DNA of 64,000 nucleotides from positions 1,116,001 to 1,180,000 of the forward strand of contig NZ_MTCM01000001.1 in NCBI RefSeq assembly GCF_002000245.1, read 5' to 3'. A program made the translations under genes and the position numbers. Position 1 is the stretch's first letter. Each line of letters starts with the position of its first letter. Below, in pieces: positions 52,633 to 59,806 of this stretch. The DNA is from Sphingobacterium sp. CZ-UAM. GTDB lineage: Bacteria; Bacteroidota; Bacteroidia; Sphingobacteriales; Sphingobacteriaceae. Below the pieces are notes generated by a model. It ran no database searches, was not told the origin of the DNA, and worked only from the letters and a program-made list of their open reading frames with translations.

Positions 52633-53527
52633 TTTCCCGAAAGTGGATCGGTGTCATCTGCATCGCTTTTTTGAAGAAATTATTAAAATGAGTAGCCTCT
52701 TTAAAACCTAAAGAATAAGCGATTTCCGAGACATTCCATTCGGTATGTCTCAGTAATATTTTAGCCTCCTGTAACAGGCGCTCCGCAATAATTGCGGAGG
52801 TTGTTTTTTCAGTAATCTCTTTGACGGCGCGATTAAGGTGATTGATATGGACGGAAAGCTGACCTGCGAATTCGCCTGGCGATCGAAAGCAGATCCGCTG
52901 CCTCAGATCTTCAATCGGAAACTGACGCTCTAAAAGTTCCAGGAACATATGCGTGATCCGTTGAGAAGCATTTGCCTGCTGCTTTTCAACTTTAGAAGCC
53001 GTTTTCATCCTATGCGTATAATGAAGTAGATCAAACACGAGATTTCTCAGCAGATCATATTTATGCGCATAATCCGACTCTAATCCAGCCTGCATCTTTA
53101 AGTATATCTGCTTTATATCTTCCAATTGCTCATCCGTGAGCTCAAAAACAGGTAAGGCGTTGGGTTTAAAGACTTCGTAGTCGTTTAGGTTGCCGAAGTG
53201 ATGAAAAAATGATGCCGTAAAGACACAAAAAAATCCAGCTTTATAATCGTCAATCCATTCAAATTTGTAAGGGATCTGCGGATTTGTAAAAAATAAGGCC
53301 TGCCTTTTAATTTCAATGACCTTGTCAGCATAATGTATTCGGTTTCTACCGATAATCAGGGTAATCTTAAAATAATCTTTCCTGCTGTAGACCACAGGCT
53401 TAGTATGCTTCCCTATATATTCATCTATTTTAAAAACATTGAAATGCCCTACCCCATGACGGAAATTCTCGGGTATCCGGTCAAATTTAGATTGGTAAAA
53501 CCCCTCCAGTGACTGCATTTTTTCCAT
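52625..53527 (-). CDS. AraC-family transcription regulator
   Basis: A 300-residue protein with an N-terminal cupin (YFKITLIIGRNRIHYADKVIEI, QIPYKFEW) and C-terminal AraC domain (SPGEFAGQLSVHINHLNRAVKEITEKTTS, then VSEIAYSLGFKEATHFNNFFKKAMQMTPIHFRE). It is followed upstream by the SDR gene at 53606 on the same strand, across a terminator. The 13-mer TACGAAAATCAAA occurs both 11 bp before this gene and upstream of that SDR, suggesting regulation of both. Confidence 0.92.
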   Translation of the reverse strand: MEKMQSLEGFYQSKFDRIPENFRHGVGHFNVFKIDEYIGKHTKPVVYSRKDYFKITLIIGRNRIHYADKVIEIKRQALFFTNPQIPYKFEWIDDYKAGFFCVFTASFFHHFGNLNDYEVFKPNALPVFELTDEQLEDIKQIYLKMQAGLESDYAHKYDLLRNLVFDLLHYTHRMKTASKVEKQQANASQRITHMFLELLERQFPIEDLRQRICFRSPGEFAGQLSVHINHLNRAVKEITEKTTSAIIAERLLQEAKILLRHTEWNVSEIAYSLGFKEATHFNNFFKKAMQMTPIHFREIS

Positions 53528-53537
53528 AGGATAAATG

Positions 53538-53550
53538 TACGAAAATCAAA
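53538..53550. promoter_or_regulatory. 13-mer TACGAAAATCAAA, copy 1
   Basis: Lies 11 bp upstream of the AraC ATG at 53527. An identical copy is at 54517 upstream of the SDR. Its TACGAAAAT half resembles the second block of the shared site at 45340 and 50277. Confidence 0.5.
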
Positions 53551-53551
53551 T

Positions 53552-53588
53552 AAAAAACGCCGTCACTCAGTCATGACAACGCTTTTTA
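53552..53588 (-). terminator. Terminator of the SDR at 53606
   Basis: A stem of AAAACGCCGTCA against TGACAACGCTTTT with wobble pairs, A-run on one side and T-run on the other, in the 78-bp gap between the SDR stop and the AraC start. Confidence 0.7.
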
Positions 53589-53605
53589 TTTTAAGTATAA
53601 GATTT

Positions 53606-54445
53606 TCAATTAAAATCAGTGGAATAAGAAATATACTTATTGCTTTCTAATTCTTCTGAAAGCAGATTAACTTTTTCCGTTGCCCTTTTGTAGGCATCGC
53701 TTCCGAGGTAGAGCCGTACAGGCGGGTTGGGATTCTTTACCAAATCGATAAAAACCTGAGCCAGCAATTCCGGATTACCGATTTGCGATCCGTTCATGGC
53801 TGCATATTTTTCGTGGGAGCTTCTCACCGCAGTATAGCCATCAATTTTCTTTTCAGCAAAAACAAGGGAGTTTTCTTCCAGAAACTCCGTCCGGAATGCC
53901 CCCGGTGCCACCACTGTCACTTTAACACCAAACTCTTTCACATCCTCTGCCATCACCTCTGAAAGCCCTGTCACCGCATATTTCGTAGCAGCGTACATCG
54001 CCCAGCCCGTTCCCGGGGCAAAACCCGCAATAGATGAAATGTTGATAATATGGCCCGATTTCTGCTGCCTGAAGTAAGGCATCGCAGACTGCATCGTCTT
54101 AATTACAGCCATTACGTTAATGTCAAAACTATCCTTGATTTCTTCCTGACTTAATTCTTCCACAGCTCCACCGATCCCATAGCCGGCATTATTCACCAAA
54201 ACGTCGATTTTCCCAAAGTGTGCAACCGTACGTTCAAAAGCTTCGTTGATGGATTTCTCACTTGTCAAATCCACTTCCAGCGGTAAGAACCGTGGCCCTT
54301 CAACATGTCCGACGGCGTCTATTAAACGCTGGGATTTTCGACTTGTTGCTGCCACGTTATACCCCGCTATGATGAGTTTTTTTACCAACGACACCCCCAT
54401 TCCCTTGGAAGCCCCCGTTATAAACCATACTTTATTTGTCTCCAT
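53606..54445 (-). CDS. SDR-family oxidoreductase
   Basis: A 279-residue classical SDR: TGASKGMGVSLVKKL for NADP, NNAGYGIGG, catalytic YAATKYAVTGL and the C-terminal PPVRLYLGSDAYKRA block shared with the SDRs at 46561 and 49370. It belongs to the same SDR subgroup and again pairs with an AraC gene. A -7 element TAATTTTG (minus strand) is at 54465-54472 with the 13-mer further upstream. Confidence 0.93.
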   Translation of the reverse strand: METNKVWFITGASKGMGVSLVKKLIIAGYNVAATSRKSQRLIDAVGHVEGPRFLPLEVDLTSEKSINEAFERTVAHFGKIDVLVNNAGYGIGGAVEELSQEEIKDSFDINVMAVIKTMQSAMPYFRQQKSGHIINISSIAGFAPGTGWAMYAATKYAVTGLSEVMAEDVKEFGVKVTVVAPGAFRTEFLEENSLVFAEKKIDGYTAVRSSHEKYAAMNGSQIGNPELLAQVFIDLVKNPNPPVRLYLGSDAYKRATEKVNLLSEELESNKYISYSTDFN

Positions 54446-54464
54446 ATCTAATTTATTTATAGGA

Positions 54465-54529
54465 CAAAATTAGCACTTCAATAAATGTCAATAATAACTA
54501 AATCGAAGCAATAGATTACGAAAATCAAA
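54465..54529 (-). promoter_or_regulatory. SDR promoter with 13-mer copy 2
   Basis: Minus-strand TAATTTTG at 54465-54472, 20 bp before the SDR ATG. TACGAAAATCAAA at 54517-54529 is identical to the copy before the AraC gene; GAAGCAATAG precedes it, recalling the GAAGAATAG block of the shared site but at shorter spacing. Confidence 0.5.
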
Positions 54530-54705
54530 CAATTGAGTGTATTCCACAACAACTCAGCACTAGCCCGAGTCAACAAAATAATCACACCGTCAAAAGGAGG
54601 CCCAGATATTTTCGTACACTCATGTTAAAAATTTAGCCTTACTTTCATTAACTTCGTTAGTCTAACATTTCGGCTTATTTTATACCAACTTGCATACAGA
54701 CCAAC

Positions 54706-55608
54706 ATGGATAAACGCGTAAAATTTGATTTTGAAGTATACTTTACCAATGGTGGCAGCCTCAGGGGCGAAGATTTCCGCTTGGATATCAACGGCGATAC
54801 GATCAGCGACACGGAGCTCGCCGACTATATTATTCAAGATCTCCGGCTGCTGATGGCTGGAAAAGTAAATATCCTCAATAAGGAAATATTTGAAGAAGCC
54901 CATAAGCGTAAAGTTGCGCCGGCAGAAAACGCAACGGAACAGCTTATTGACCTCAGCCATACGATCGAAAACGGCCTTGTCACCTACAAAGGGCTGCCCG
55001 CCCCCATTATCTGCGATTACCTATCCAGAGCCGACTCCAGGAGCTATTACGATGAAGGCACCGAATTTCAGATCGGCAAAATAGAGATGGTCAGTAATAC
55101 CGGCACCTATATTGACTGCCCTTTTCACCGCTATGAACATGGCAAGGATACCTCCGAAATGGACTTAAAGGCTTTTGTGGATCTGGACGCAGTTGTCATC
55201 AGGGTTCCCTACCGCAATGGACTGGCCATTACCGATGAGCAGCTCAAAAACAGGGAGATCAGAAACCGTGCCGTACTGATCCATACCGGATGGGATAGCT
55301 ATTGGAATACCGAAGCCTATTATGAAAACCATCCTTACCTGACCGCAGCAGCAGCAACGTACCTCGTCGAATGTGGTGTTAAACTGGTGGGCATTGATTC
55401 ACACAATATCGATGATACCAGTGGACGATCACGTCCGGTGCATTCCACTCTTCTGGGGTCAGAGATCCTGATTGTCGAACATTTGTGCCATCTGGACCTA
55501 CTGCCTGACGACAACTTTACGTTTACGGCCGCTCCACCGAAGTTTAAAGGTGTAGGGACATTTCCTGTACGTGCATTTGCCAAGCTGAAAAAGGATGTGG
55601 CTGGATAG
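54706..55608 (+). CDS. Cyclase-family (kynurenine formamidase-like) hydrolase with N-terminal extension
   Basis: A 300-residue protein. Residues 1-75 are an extra domain (FDFEVYFTNGGSLRGEDFRLDING) of unknown type, the rest (about 78-300) is a cyclase/formamidase-like fold (LIDLSHTIENGLVTYKG, IGIDSHNIDDTSG, VEHLCHLDLLP). The usual metal motif HxGTHxDxPxH appears as NTGTYIDCPFH: the first and second His are Asn and Tyr, a variant that also occurs in family members. It should hydrolyse a cyclic or formamide substrate. No partner gene is obvious. Confidence 0.85.
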   Translation: MDKRVKFDFEVYFTNGGSLRGEDFRLDINGDTISDTELADYIIQDLRLLMAGKVNILNKEIFEEAHKRKVAPAENATEQLIDLSHTIENGLVTYKGLPAPIICDYLSRADSRSYYDEGTEFQIGKIEMVSNTGTYIDCPFHRYEHGKDTSEMDLKAFVDLDAVVIRVPYRNGLAITDEQLKNREIRNRAVLIHTGWDSYWNTEAYYENHPYLTAAAATYLVECGVKLVGIDSHNIDDTSGRSRPVHSTLLGSEILIVEHLCHLDLLPDDNFTFTAAPPKFKGVGTFPVRAFAKLKKDVAG

Positions 55609-55671
55609 AAGCTTTATGATAAGAACGCCAAGCGCCAAACCATATATGTTAAATTAAATACAAGAAAAAAA

Positions 55672-56238
55672 ATGGGTCAATACTTTTGGATTGCCATACC
55701 TGCAGAGCTGTTTTTCCAGTATTGCGGCGAAACGATGGAAAAACATCGTGCACACGCCTATATTGAAATGATAAACCGTCGTTCGGGCAAGCGGAATTAT
55801 GTGAAATATAGCAAGGAAAATCAGGCGGATTTTTTGAAAAGCTTTTCATCCGCCGATTATTATGGATTTTTTCTGTCCACCTATCCTTTTTCAGATCGGG
55901 AAACTAACGTAGATTCAAGTGTCTTCTATGATTCACCTGTAGCCGAATATACAATAGCAGGAAGCGGCGGTTATGAAACTGACCGGGCAAGAGAAATCAT
56001 CCATTTGCGGCAGATCATGAAGCAAGCTGACAAATCCGCAAAAGCTTTTTTTGCGGCCTTGCAGCGCAACCTCAAAAAGATCCCCGATCTACGCGATACC
56101 TTGAGCAGCGGAAATAAAACCCATTTTTACCTGCCTACATTAAAAAGTATCATTCCACAAAACGCGCATAGCCGGCTTATAGAAATACCTTGGGAAGAAC
56201 ACTGTCTCAGCCAAGAGCTCGTGTACCGACAAGAATAG
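55672..56238 (+). CDS. Hypothetical protein
   Basis: A 188-residue protein without a recognised family. It begins GQYFWIAIPAELFFQYCGETMEKHRAHAYIEM, has no clear signal peptide, is rich in aromatic residues and ends in WEEHCLSQELVYRQE. Composition and codon use look genuine. It follows the cyclase gene by 63 bp on the same strand, though co-transcription is uncertain. Function unknown. Confidence 0.65.
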   Translation: MGQYFWIAIPAELFFQYCGETMEKHRAHAYIEMINRRSGKRNYVKYSKENQADFLKSFSSADYYGFFLSTYPFSDRETNVDSSVFYDSPVAEYTIAGSGGYETDRAREIIHLRQIMKQADKSAKAFFAALQRNLKKIPDLRDTLSSGNKTHFYLPTLKSIIPQNAHSRLIEIPWEEHCLSQELVYRQE

Positions 56239-56436
56239 TGATCGTATAGCCTCATGTATACCTCGACCGAAAATGCTGTTCGTTTAATTTTGAATAGGCG
56301 CTTGTATCAAGATAATTTTTTTATTTTGTATTGATCAATTATAAATTTCATTACCTTAGGATATTGTTCAAAGAAAAATTTGAAAATCAAGACAATAAAG
56401 TTATTGCAATAGTATTAGGTAAAGAAAAAAATTTTT

Positions 56437-57072
56437 ATGAAAATAACACTTAAGGTCGCTTCATTATTATTTTCGGCTGCCATTTTCATGTATGGATGCA
56501 ACAAGGACAACAATATACCCGAGACACCAGAAAAGGTTATAGAAAAGCCCGAAGAGCCAGTCAAAGCCATAAGAGATACCTTTCTGTTTTTACGGAAAGA
56601 TGTTATCGTATTCAAAGCATATAAAGGGTCGGTCAAGGGCGGTGTTGATATATCTGTGCAAGAGAGACCCGAAACTTTTTGGAATTCCAGCAAGCTGTCC
56701 AGTTATCTTTATGATACACTTACTGTTACCAAAGACAGTACCTTCGAGAGGCCTTATAAGTATGAAATCAATAATTTTAGGTTCGAGCAACGCAAGGACA
56801 GTATTTTTCGGTGGAATCGTTATGCAAGATTTTGGGAGTTTTATGGTATGCACAAGAAAGATACAGTCGAACAATATGTACGCTTTTATAGTTTTCAAAA
56901 GTACACGCCACCCTATTTATATGCTGAAAATGGTCACAATTCGGGGGAAATATCATATTCCTATTATTTCAATGACAATAAATACCTTTTTAAAGGCCCT
57001 GAAGATATGAAAAATGACAACGATGAGGTAGCCTGGTACGGCATCAAATATATCTACGTTAAAAAGAAATAG
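56437..57072 (+). CDS. Hypothetical lipoprotein
   Basis: A 211-residue protein with a lipoprotein signal (lipobox FMYGC, Cys22), then a short Pro/Glu-rich linker (TPEKVIEKPEEPVK) and a soluble domain with many Tyr, Asp and Lys residues (VKGGVDISVQERPETFWNSS, YDTLTVTKDSTFERPYKYEI). I recognise no family. It is presumably anchored in the outer or inner membrane. A terminator follows at 57104. Confidence 0.75.
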   Translation: MKITLKVASLLFSAAIFMYGCNKDNNIPETPEKVIEKPEEPVKAIRDTFLFLRKDVIVFKAYKGSVKGGVDISVQERPETFWNSSKLSSYLYDTLTVTKDSTFERPYKYEINNFRFEQRKDSIFRWNRYARFWEFYGMHKKDTVEQYVRFYSFQKYTPPYLYAENGHNSGEISYSYYFNDNKYLFKGPEDMKNDNDEVAWYGIKYIYVKKK

Positions 57073-57103
57073 CTTATTCTATAGGCGACAGGATCCGATT
57101 ACG

Positions 57104-57140
57104 AAAAATGGAAGCACCACATACGATGCTTCCATTTTTT
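57104..57140. terminator. Terminator after the lipoprotein gene
   Basis: AAAAATGGAAGCA (57104-57116) pairs perfectly with TGCTTCCATTTTT (57127-57139) and ends in a T-run; the A-run on the left makes it usable from both sides. Confidence 0.85.
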
Positions 57141-57155
57141 GTAGGCTAAAGCCGC

Positions 57156-57329
57156 TTACTTTCGTCCTTTTGGTTTCCACTGTCCCAGCAACCTGCTTGT
57201 GGCAAAGCTTACAAGCGTACCAAGTGCAGCGGTAAGGACAGTTTGTAGTACATCACCCAGCGAGATACTCGCCCAGATGGAGCAGATTGTTCCACCGATA
57301 GTGGAGATACGGATATCATTCAGCTTCAT
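57156..57329 (-). CDS. Small membrane protein, holin-like
   Basis: A 57-residue protein from the ATG 57329 (MKLNDIRISTIGGTICSIWA): two hydrophobic segments with a Gly/Ala-rich second one (TVLTAALGTLVSFATSRLLG) and a basic tail WKPKGRK, a size and layout like small holins. A longer frame to 57407 would overlap the upstream gene heavily and is not preferred. Its start overlaps the end of the 74-residue gene by 14 bp, indicating translational coupling. Holin function is a guess from shape only. Confidence 0.55.
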   Translation of the reverse strand: MKLNDIRISTIGGTICSIWASISLGDVLQTVLTAALGTLVSFATSRLLGQWKPKGRK

Positions 57330-57540
57330 CGGCTTCACTCCTTTCCAGTGCTTCCTTCGAGCCTTTCTCAGGTATGTCGTCAGCCTCCGGCGGGGGCTTA
57401 TCATCATCCAATACTGTCTCCACGATCCCCAGTCCCAAAGCCAGGTATTTTAATATATTCCCGACCTTACCCGGTAATTTAACAGGCGCGGCCAGCACCA
57501 GCTGCAGCACCTGTCCTATTTTGTTAAATATTTTTTTCAT
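57316..57540 (-). CDS. Small amphipathic protein of unknown function
   Basis: A 74-residue protein with a basic N-terminus (MKKIFNKIGQVLQLVLAAPVK), a short hydrophobic stretch (ILKYLALGLGIVETVL) and an acidic, Pro/Glu-rich tail (DDDKPPPEADDIPEKGSKEA). It overlaps the small membrane protein gene downstream and probably acts with it. The family is not recognised. It lies behind the DUF5675 gene, across a 260-bp gap with large hairpins. Confidence 0.5.
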   Translation of the reverse strand: MKKIFNKIGQVLQLVLAAPVKLPGKVGNILKYLALGLGIVETVLDDDKPPPEADDIPEKGSKEALERSEADEAE

Positions 57541-57657
57541 CCTTTTTGTATTTTAAATAGACAGGATGAGCGGTTGATAGCATTATATTCCGACTGCCAA
57601 TCCCCATCCTCCAACACACACTTTTCGTTAAGCTAAGGAGATCATGGAATTGAAAGC

Positions 57658-57749
57658 CTTGCGTTCCGACTGCCTATCGCTGACGCAAGATGAGGGTAGC
57701 ATAAATCATTGTCCGAGCATAGCGAGTTTGATTTATGCCGTCATCTTGC
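57658..57749. repeat. Nested alternative inverted repeats in DUF5675 cassette
   Basis: Stem B: GCAAGATGA (57685-57693) plus GCATAAATCA (57699-57708) pair with TGATTTATGC (57729-57738) plus TCATCTTGC (57741-57749), an internal bulge of five versus two bases and a 20-base loop. Stem A: CTTGCGT (57658-57664) with ACGCAAG (57683-57689). A and B share bases 57685-57689 and exclude each other. No gene is supported in 57541-57800. Confidence 0.65.
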
Positions 57750-57800
57750 TAAGAAGATGGCAAAAAGGAATGCAGCAGCTAATTCCAGATCTCCAAAGCC

Positions 57801-58205
57801 TTATCGAATACTCAAATACACTTCATCCCCCATATCCCACAGGCTATACACCAGCGCTTTGAGTTTGGCCAGCGCTTTACCGCTGCCGGTCCCCTGTCCT
57901 TCACCGATCAGACTGGTAACCGGAGCGATGCAACCGAGCAGTTCGTCCTTGGCATTGTTAGCCGCGTGTATCAGGATACCTTCACGGTTTAGTACGTTCG
58001 GGATACCGATCTGCTCGCCGTGCCGCTGGTAACGGATTTTTTCCAGTTTGTACTGACCGATCGGAATACAGCTGATCCGCCTGATGTTATTGCGGTCAGG
58101 CAACTCGATGGTATGGCAGATATGCTCACCGTTGTACGTGATCGCTCCATTTGTTCCCTCAGCCCCATATTTCCGACGGAGCTTGAGAGTGTGTCTGTTG
58201 TTCAT
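57801..58205 (-). CDS. DUF5675-family protein
   Basis: A 134-residue protein matching DUF5675: KYGAEGTNGAITYNGEHICHTIELPDRNN, CIPIGQYKLEK, LNREGILIHAANNAKDELLGCIAP and a C-terminal LVYSLWDMGDEVYLSIR. The family is widespread in phage-like and unknown cassettes; its activity has not been established to my knowledge. It lies 9 bp after the 251-residue gene and is evidently in the same operon. Confidence 0.85.
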   Translation of the reverse strand: MNNRHTLKLRRKYGAEGTNGAITYNGEHICHTIELPDRNNIRRISCIPIGQYKLEKIRYQRHGEQIGIPNVLNREGILIHAANNAKDELLGCIAPVTSLIGEGQGTGSGKALAKLKALVYSLWDMGDEVYLSIR

Positions 58206-58214
58206 GACAGGCTA

Positions 58215-58970
58215 TTATGGAATGTCTACCTCGGCGATGGTCATGGCATTATATGGGTTGTTCTTGAGTGGATAGAATTCCCCATTAACCTCCTGATACA
58301 TCGAAATACCGACAATGATGTAAACCACTTTTGTGGCATCTACGACTAATGGTGCCTGTAGTGTCTCCTCGGCGTGCACACCAATCAGCGGAATGTAGCC
58401 CGATTTGACCATGACCGGACGTGGAGGTACTTCATCCGTACTCAGCTCGGCAGCGGCCAGTGTAAACAACATGTGCGTCGCCCCATTCAGTAGCATGACA
58501 TCATTTTGAGGGTTAAACTCCGGAATGACTAGCGTAGCATGGCCTGTTGCACGGTCGTAAGCTACTTCCAGCTTTTCGCCTAATAGCATTTTTAAGCTGC
58601 TGGCCTGGTTGAATTCAAAACCTTTGAGCATAGCGCTGTTCTCCCCCAAAAAGATCCGCTCCCCACGGGCATTGGAAGAGTCTGCTTTCTGGATCCGGTG
58701 TACCAATGCTGTCAGGCGGTTGCGCATCGTGTTGTCCGCGAAGGTGCGAAGCAGGTTGTTGAGCTGAATCCTGATCAGCTTGGCACTAGTAGCTGCGGAT
58801 CCAAACTCAGCCATGTTCTCACGTGTACGCTGAAAATTGGGATCCGACTGGATCCTAGCTTTGTCCACTCCGCCTTTCATGCGGACTTCATAACCGCGAC
58901 TGCGGTGTTTGCTAAAAGAAAGATCCCCGACCTTTCCTCTAACCTTGATTAAACTTTCTTGTTTTGCCAT
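58215..58970 (-). CDS. Uncharacterised 251-residue protein, first gene of DUF5675 cassette
   Basis: A soluble-looking protein. N-terminal part IKVRGKVGDLSFSKHRSRGYEVRMKGGVDKARI followed by QRTRENMAEFGSAATSAKLIRIQLNNLLRT resembles a group common in Bacteroidota genomes but without a name I can give. The C-terminal half (about 120-251) is beta-rich. It heads the minus-strand unit with DUF5675 and two small proteins, and its promoter region carries the phased repeat arrays. Confidence 0.75.
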   Translation of the reverse strand: MAKQESLIKVRGKVGDLSFSKHRSRGYEVRMKGGVDKARIQSDPNFQRTRENMAEFGSAATSAKLIRIQLNNLLRTFADNTMRNRLTALVHRIQKADSSNARGERIFLGENSAMLKGFEFNQASSLKMLLGEKLEVAYDRATGHATLVIPEFNPQNDVMLLNGATHMLFTLAAAELSTDEVPPRPVMVKSGYIPLIGVHAEETLQAPLVVDATKVVYIIVGISMYQEVNGEFYPLKNNPYNAMTIAEVDIP

Positions 58971-59022
58971 GATATTATGTTTTTAATGACAACACAAAGA
59001 TGTAGAGACTGGAAACGAGCAC

Positions 59023-59110
59023 TGTCCAAAATGGCCAGATATGGCCAACATGGCTTAAATTGACATGATATGACTCGAAATGACAGGATATGGCACCATT
59101 TGTACTTGAT
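59023..59110 (-). repeat. Helically phased TGRC array, 10-bp period
   Basis: TG-starting units begin at 59023, 59032, 59042, 59051, 59061, 59071, 59081, 59091 and 59101, spaced 9 or 10 bases. Most are TGGCC, TGGC or TGAC followed by AT-rich bases ending ATA or AAA. The array lies 53-140 bp upstream of the 251-residue gene. The bases around it (58971-59571) contain no supported gene. Confidence 0.65.
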
Positions 59111-59157
59111 GTCCTAGCGTTTAACTACTGTAAGTCTATCAGGGATGTAATGAAAAG

Positions 59158-59212
59158 GTACCAATGCTCTACCAAAAAGGTACTAGAGAACTACCAAATA
59201 GTTACTAGATAG
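59158..59212 (-). repeat. Helically phased TACYA array, 11-bp period
   Basis: Five consecutive 11-base units start at 59158: GTACCAATGCT, CTACCAAAAAG, GTACTAGAGAA, CTACCAAATAG and TTACTAGATAG. The TAC sits at 59159, 59170, 59181, 59192 and 59203, exactly 11 apart. It is separated from the first array by 48 bp. Confidence 0.7.
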
Positions 59213-59571
59213 CCACAGTTATCAGTAGCCTAATCGTAGATAATATACGAATAGATTGTAGGCGCTGCGCCAAAGCCGCCTACCGCGATATCGGAAGATA
59301 GTATATATTAAAGAATGACAAATATAATCGTATGTAACAGATTAATTAAGCATATTCAAAATATTGTAATACAAATATTTAAAACAAAACAAATACAAAG
59401 ATCGTTAATTGTAAATTATTAACTTTCTTTCTTAAGGGCTGTCCGTAAAACCGAGCAATGCACAAATATGGACAGAGAGGTATCCAGCTGACAGGAGAAT
59501 CATCGTACCACTAGGTATTGTCCACGGCATACCCCACTATGTCCCTAGACAATCCCACAGCCTTATTTCCT

Positions 59572-59766
59572 ATGACTAAAAAATACCGACTGTGTATCAG
59601 TGCAAAGTATGTTGCTACCGTACTAGACCTTAGTCCCAGACAGGCGCAGCGCAAATACCAGCAGGCAAAAGATGCCTATGGCAAGGCCAGGCACCAGCAC
59701 CTTACCGTACATGAATTTGCAGCATACTATGACTTGCCGTTAGCGGAAGTTATTGAGCGACTTTAA
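59572..59766 (+). CDS. Small putative DNA-binding protein
   Basis: A 64-residue protein from the ATG 59572 (MTKKYRLCISAKYVATVLDL); in-frame starts at 59518 (TTG) and 59539 (ATG) are alternatives. The sequence ISAKYVATVLDLSPRQAQRKYQQAKDAYGK looks like an excisionase/MerR-type helix-turn-helix followed by a helix, and ends VHEFAAYYDLPLAEVIERL. I do not recognise the family. It is convergent with the LytTR gene, with a hairpin between. It might bind the nearby phased arrays, which is speculation. Confidence 0.5.
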   Translation: MTKKYRLCISAKYVATVLDLSPRQAQRKYQQAKDAYGKARHQHLTVHEFAAYYDLPLAEVIERL

Positions 59767-59784
59767 ATGTTTAAAGTCATGATC

Positions 59785-59806
59785 AAGGGGCGCAAACTCG
59801 CCCCTT
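59785..59806. terminator. GC-rich hairpin between convergent genes
   Basis: AAGGGGCG (59785-59792) pairs with CGCCCCTT (59799-59806), overlapping the LytTR stop. There is no strong T-run on either side. Confidence 0.5.

Noticed and set aside
54640..54705. Divergent promoter for the cyclase gene
   Set aside because: The sequence is AT-rich but I find no clear TAnnTTTG element at a suitable distance, so no promoter is called.
57644..57862. Plus-strand 72-codon frame across the hairpin region
   Set aside because: It runs through the inverted repeats and into the antisense of DUF5675 and has no protein-like features.
59023..59212. Phased arrays as a CRISPR or iteron origin
   Set aside because: Units are 10-11 bp with no spacers of constant length and no cas or replication gene nearby.
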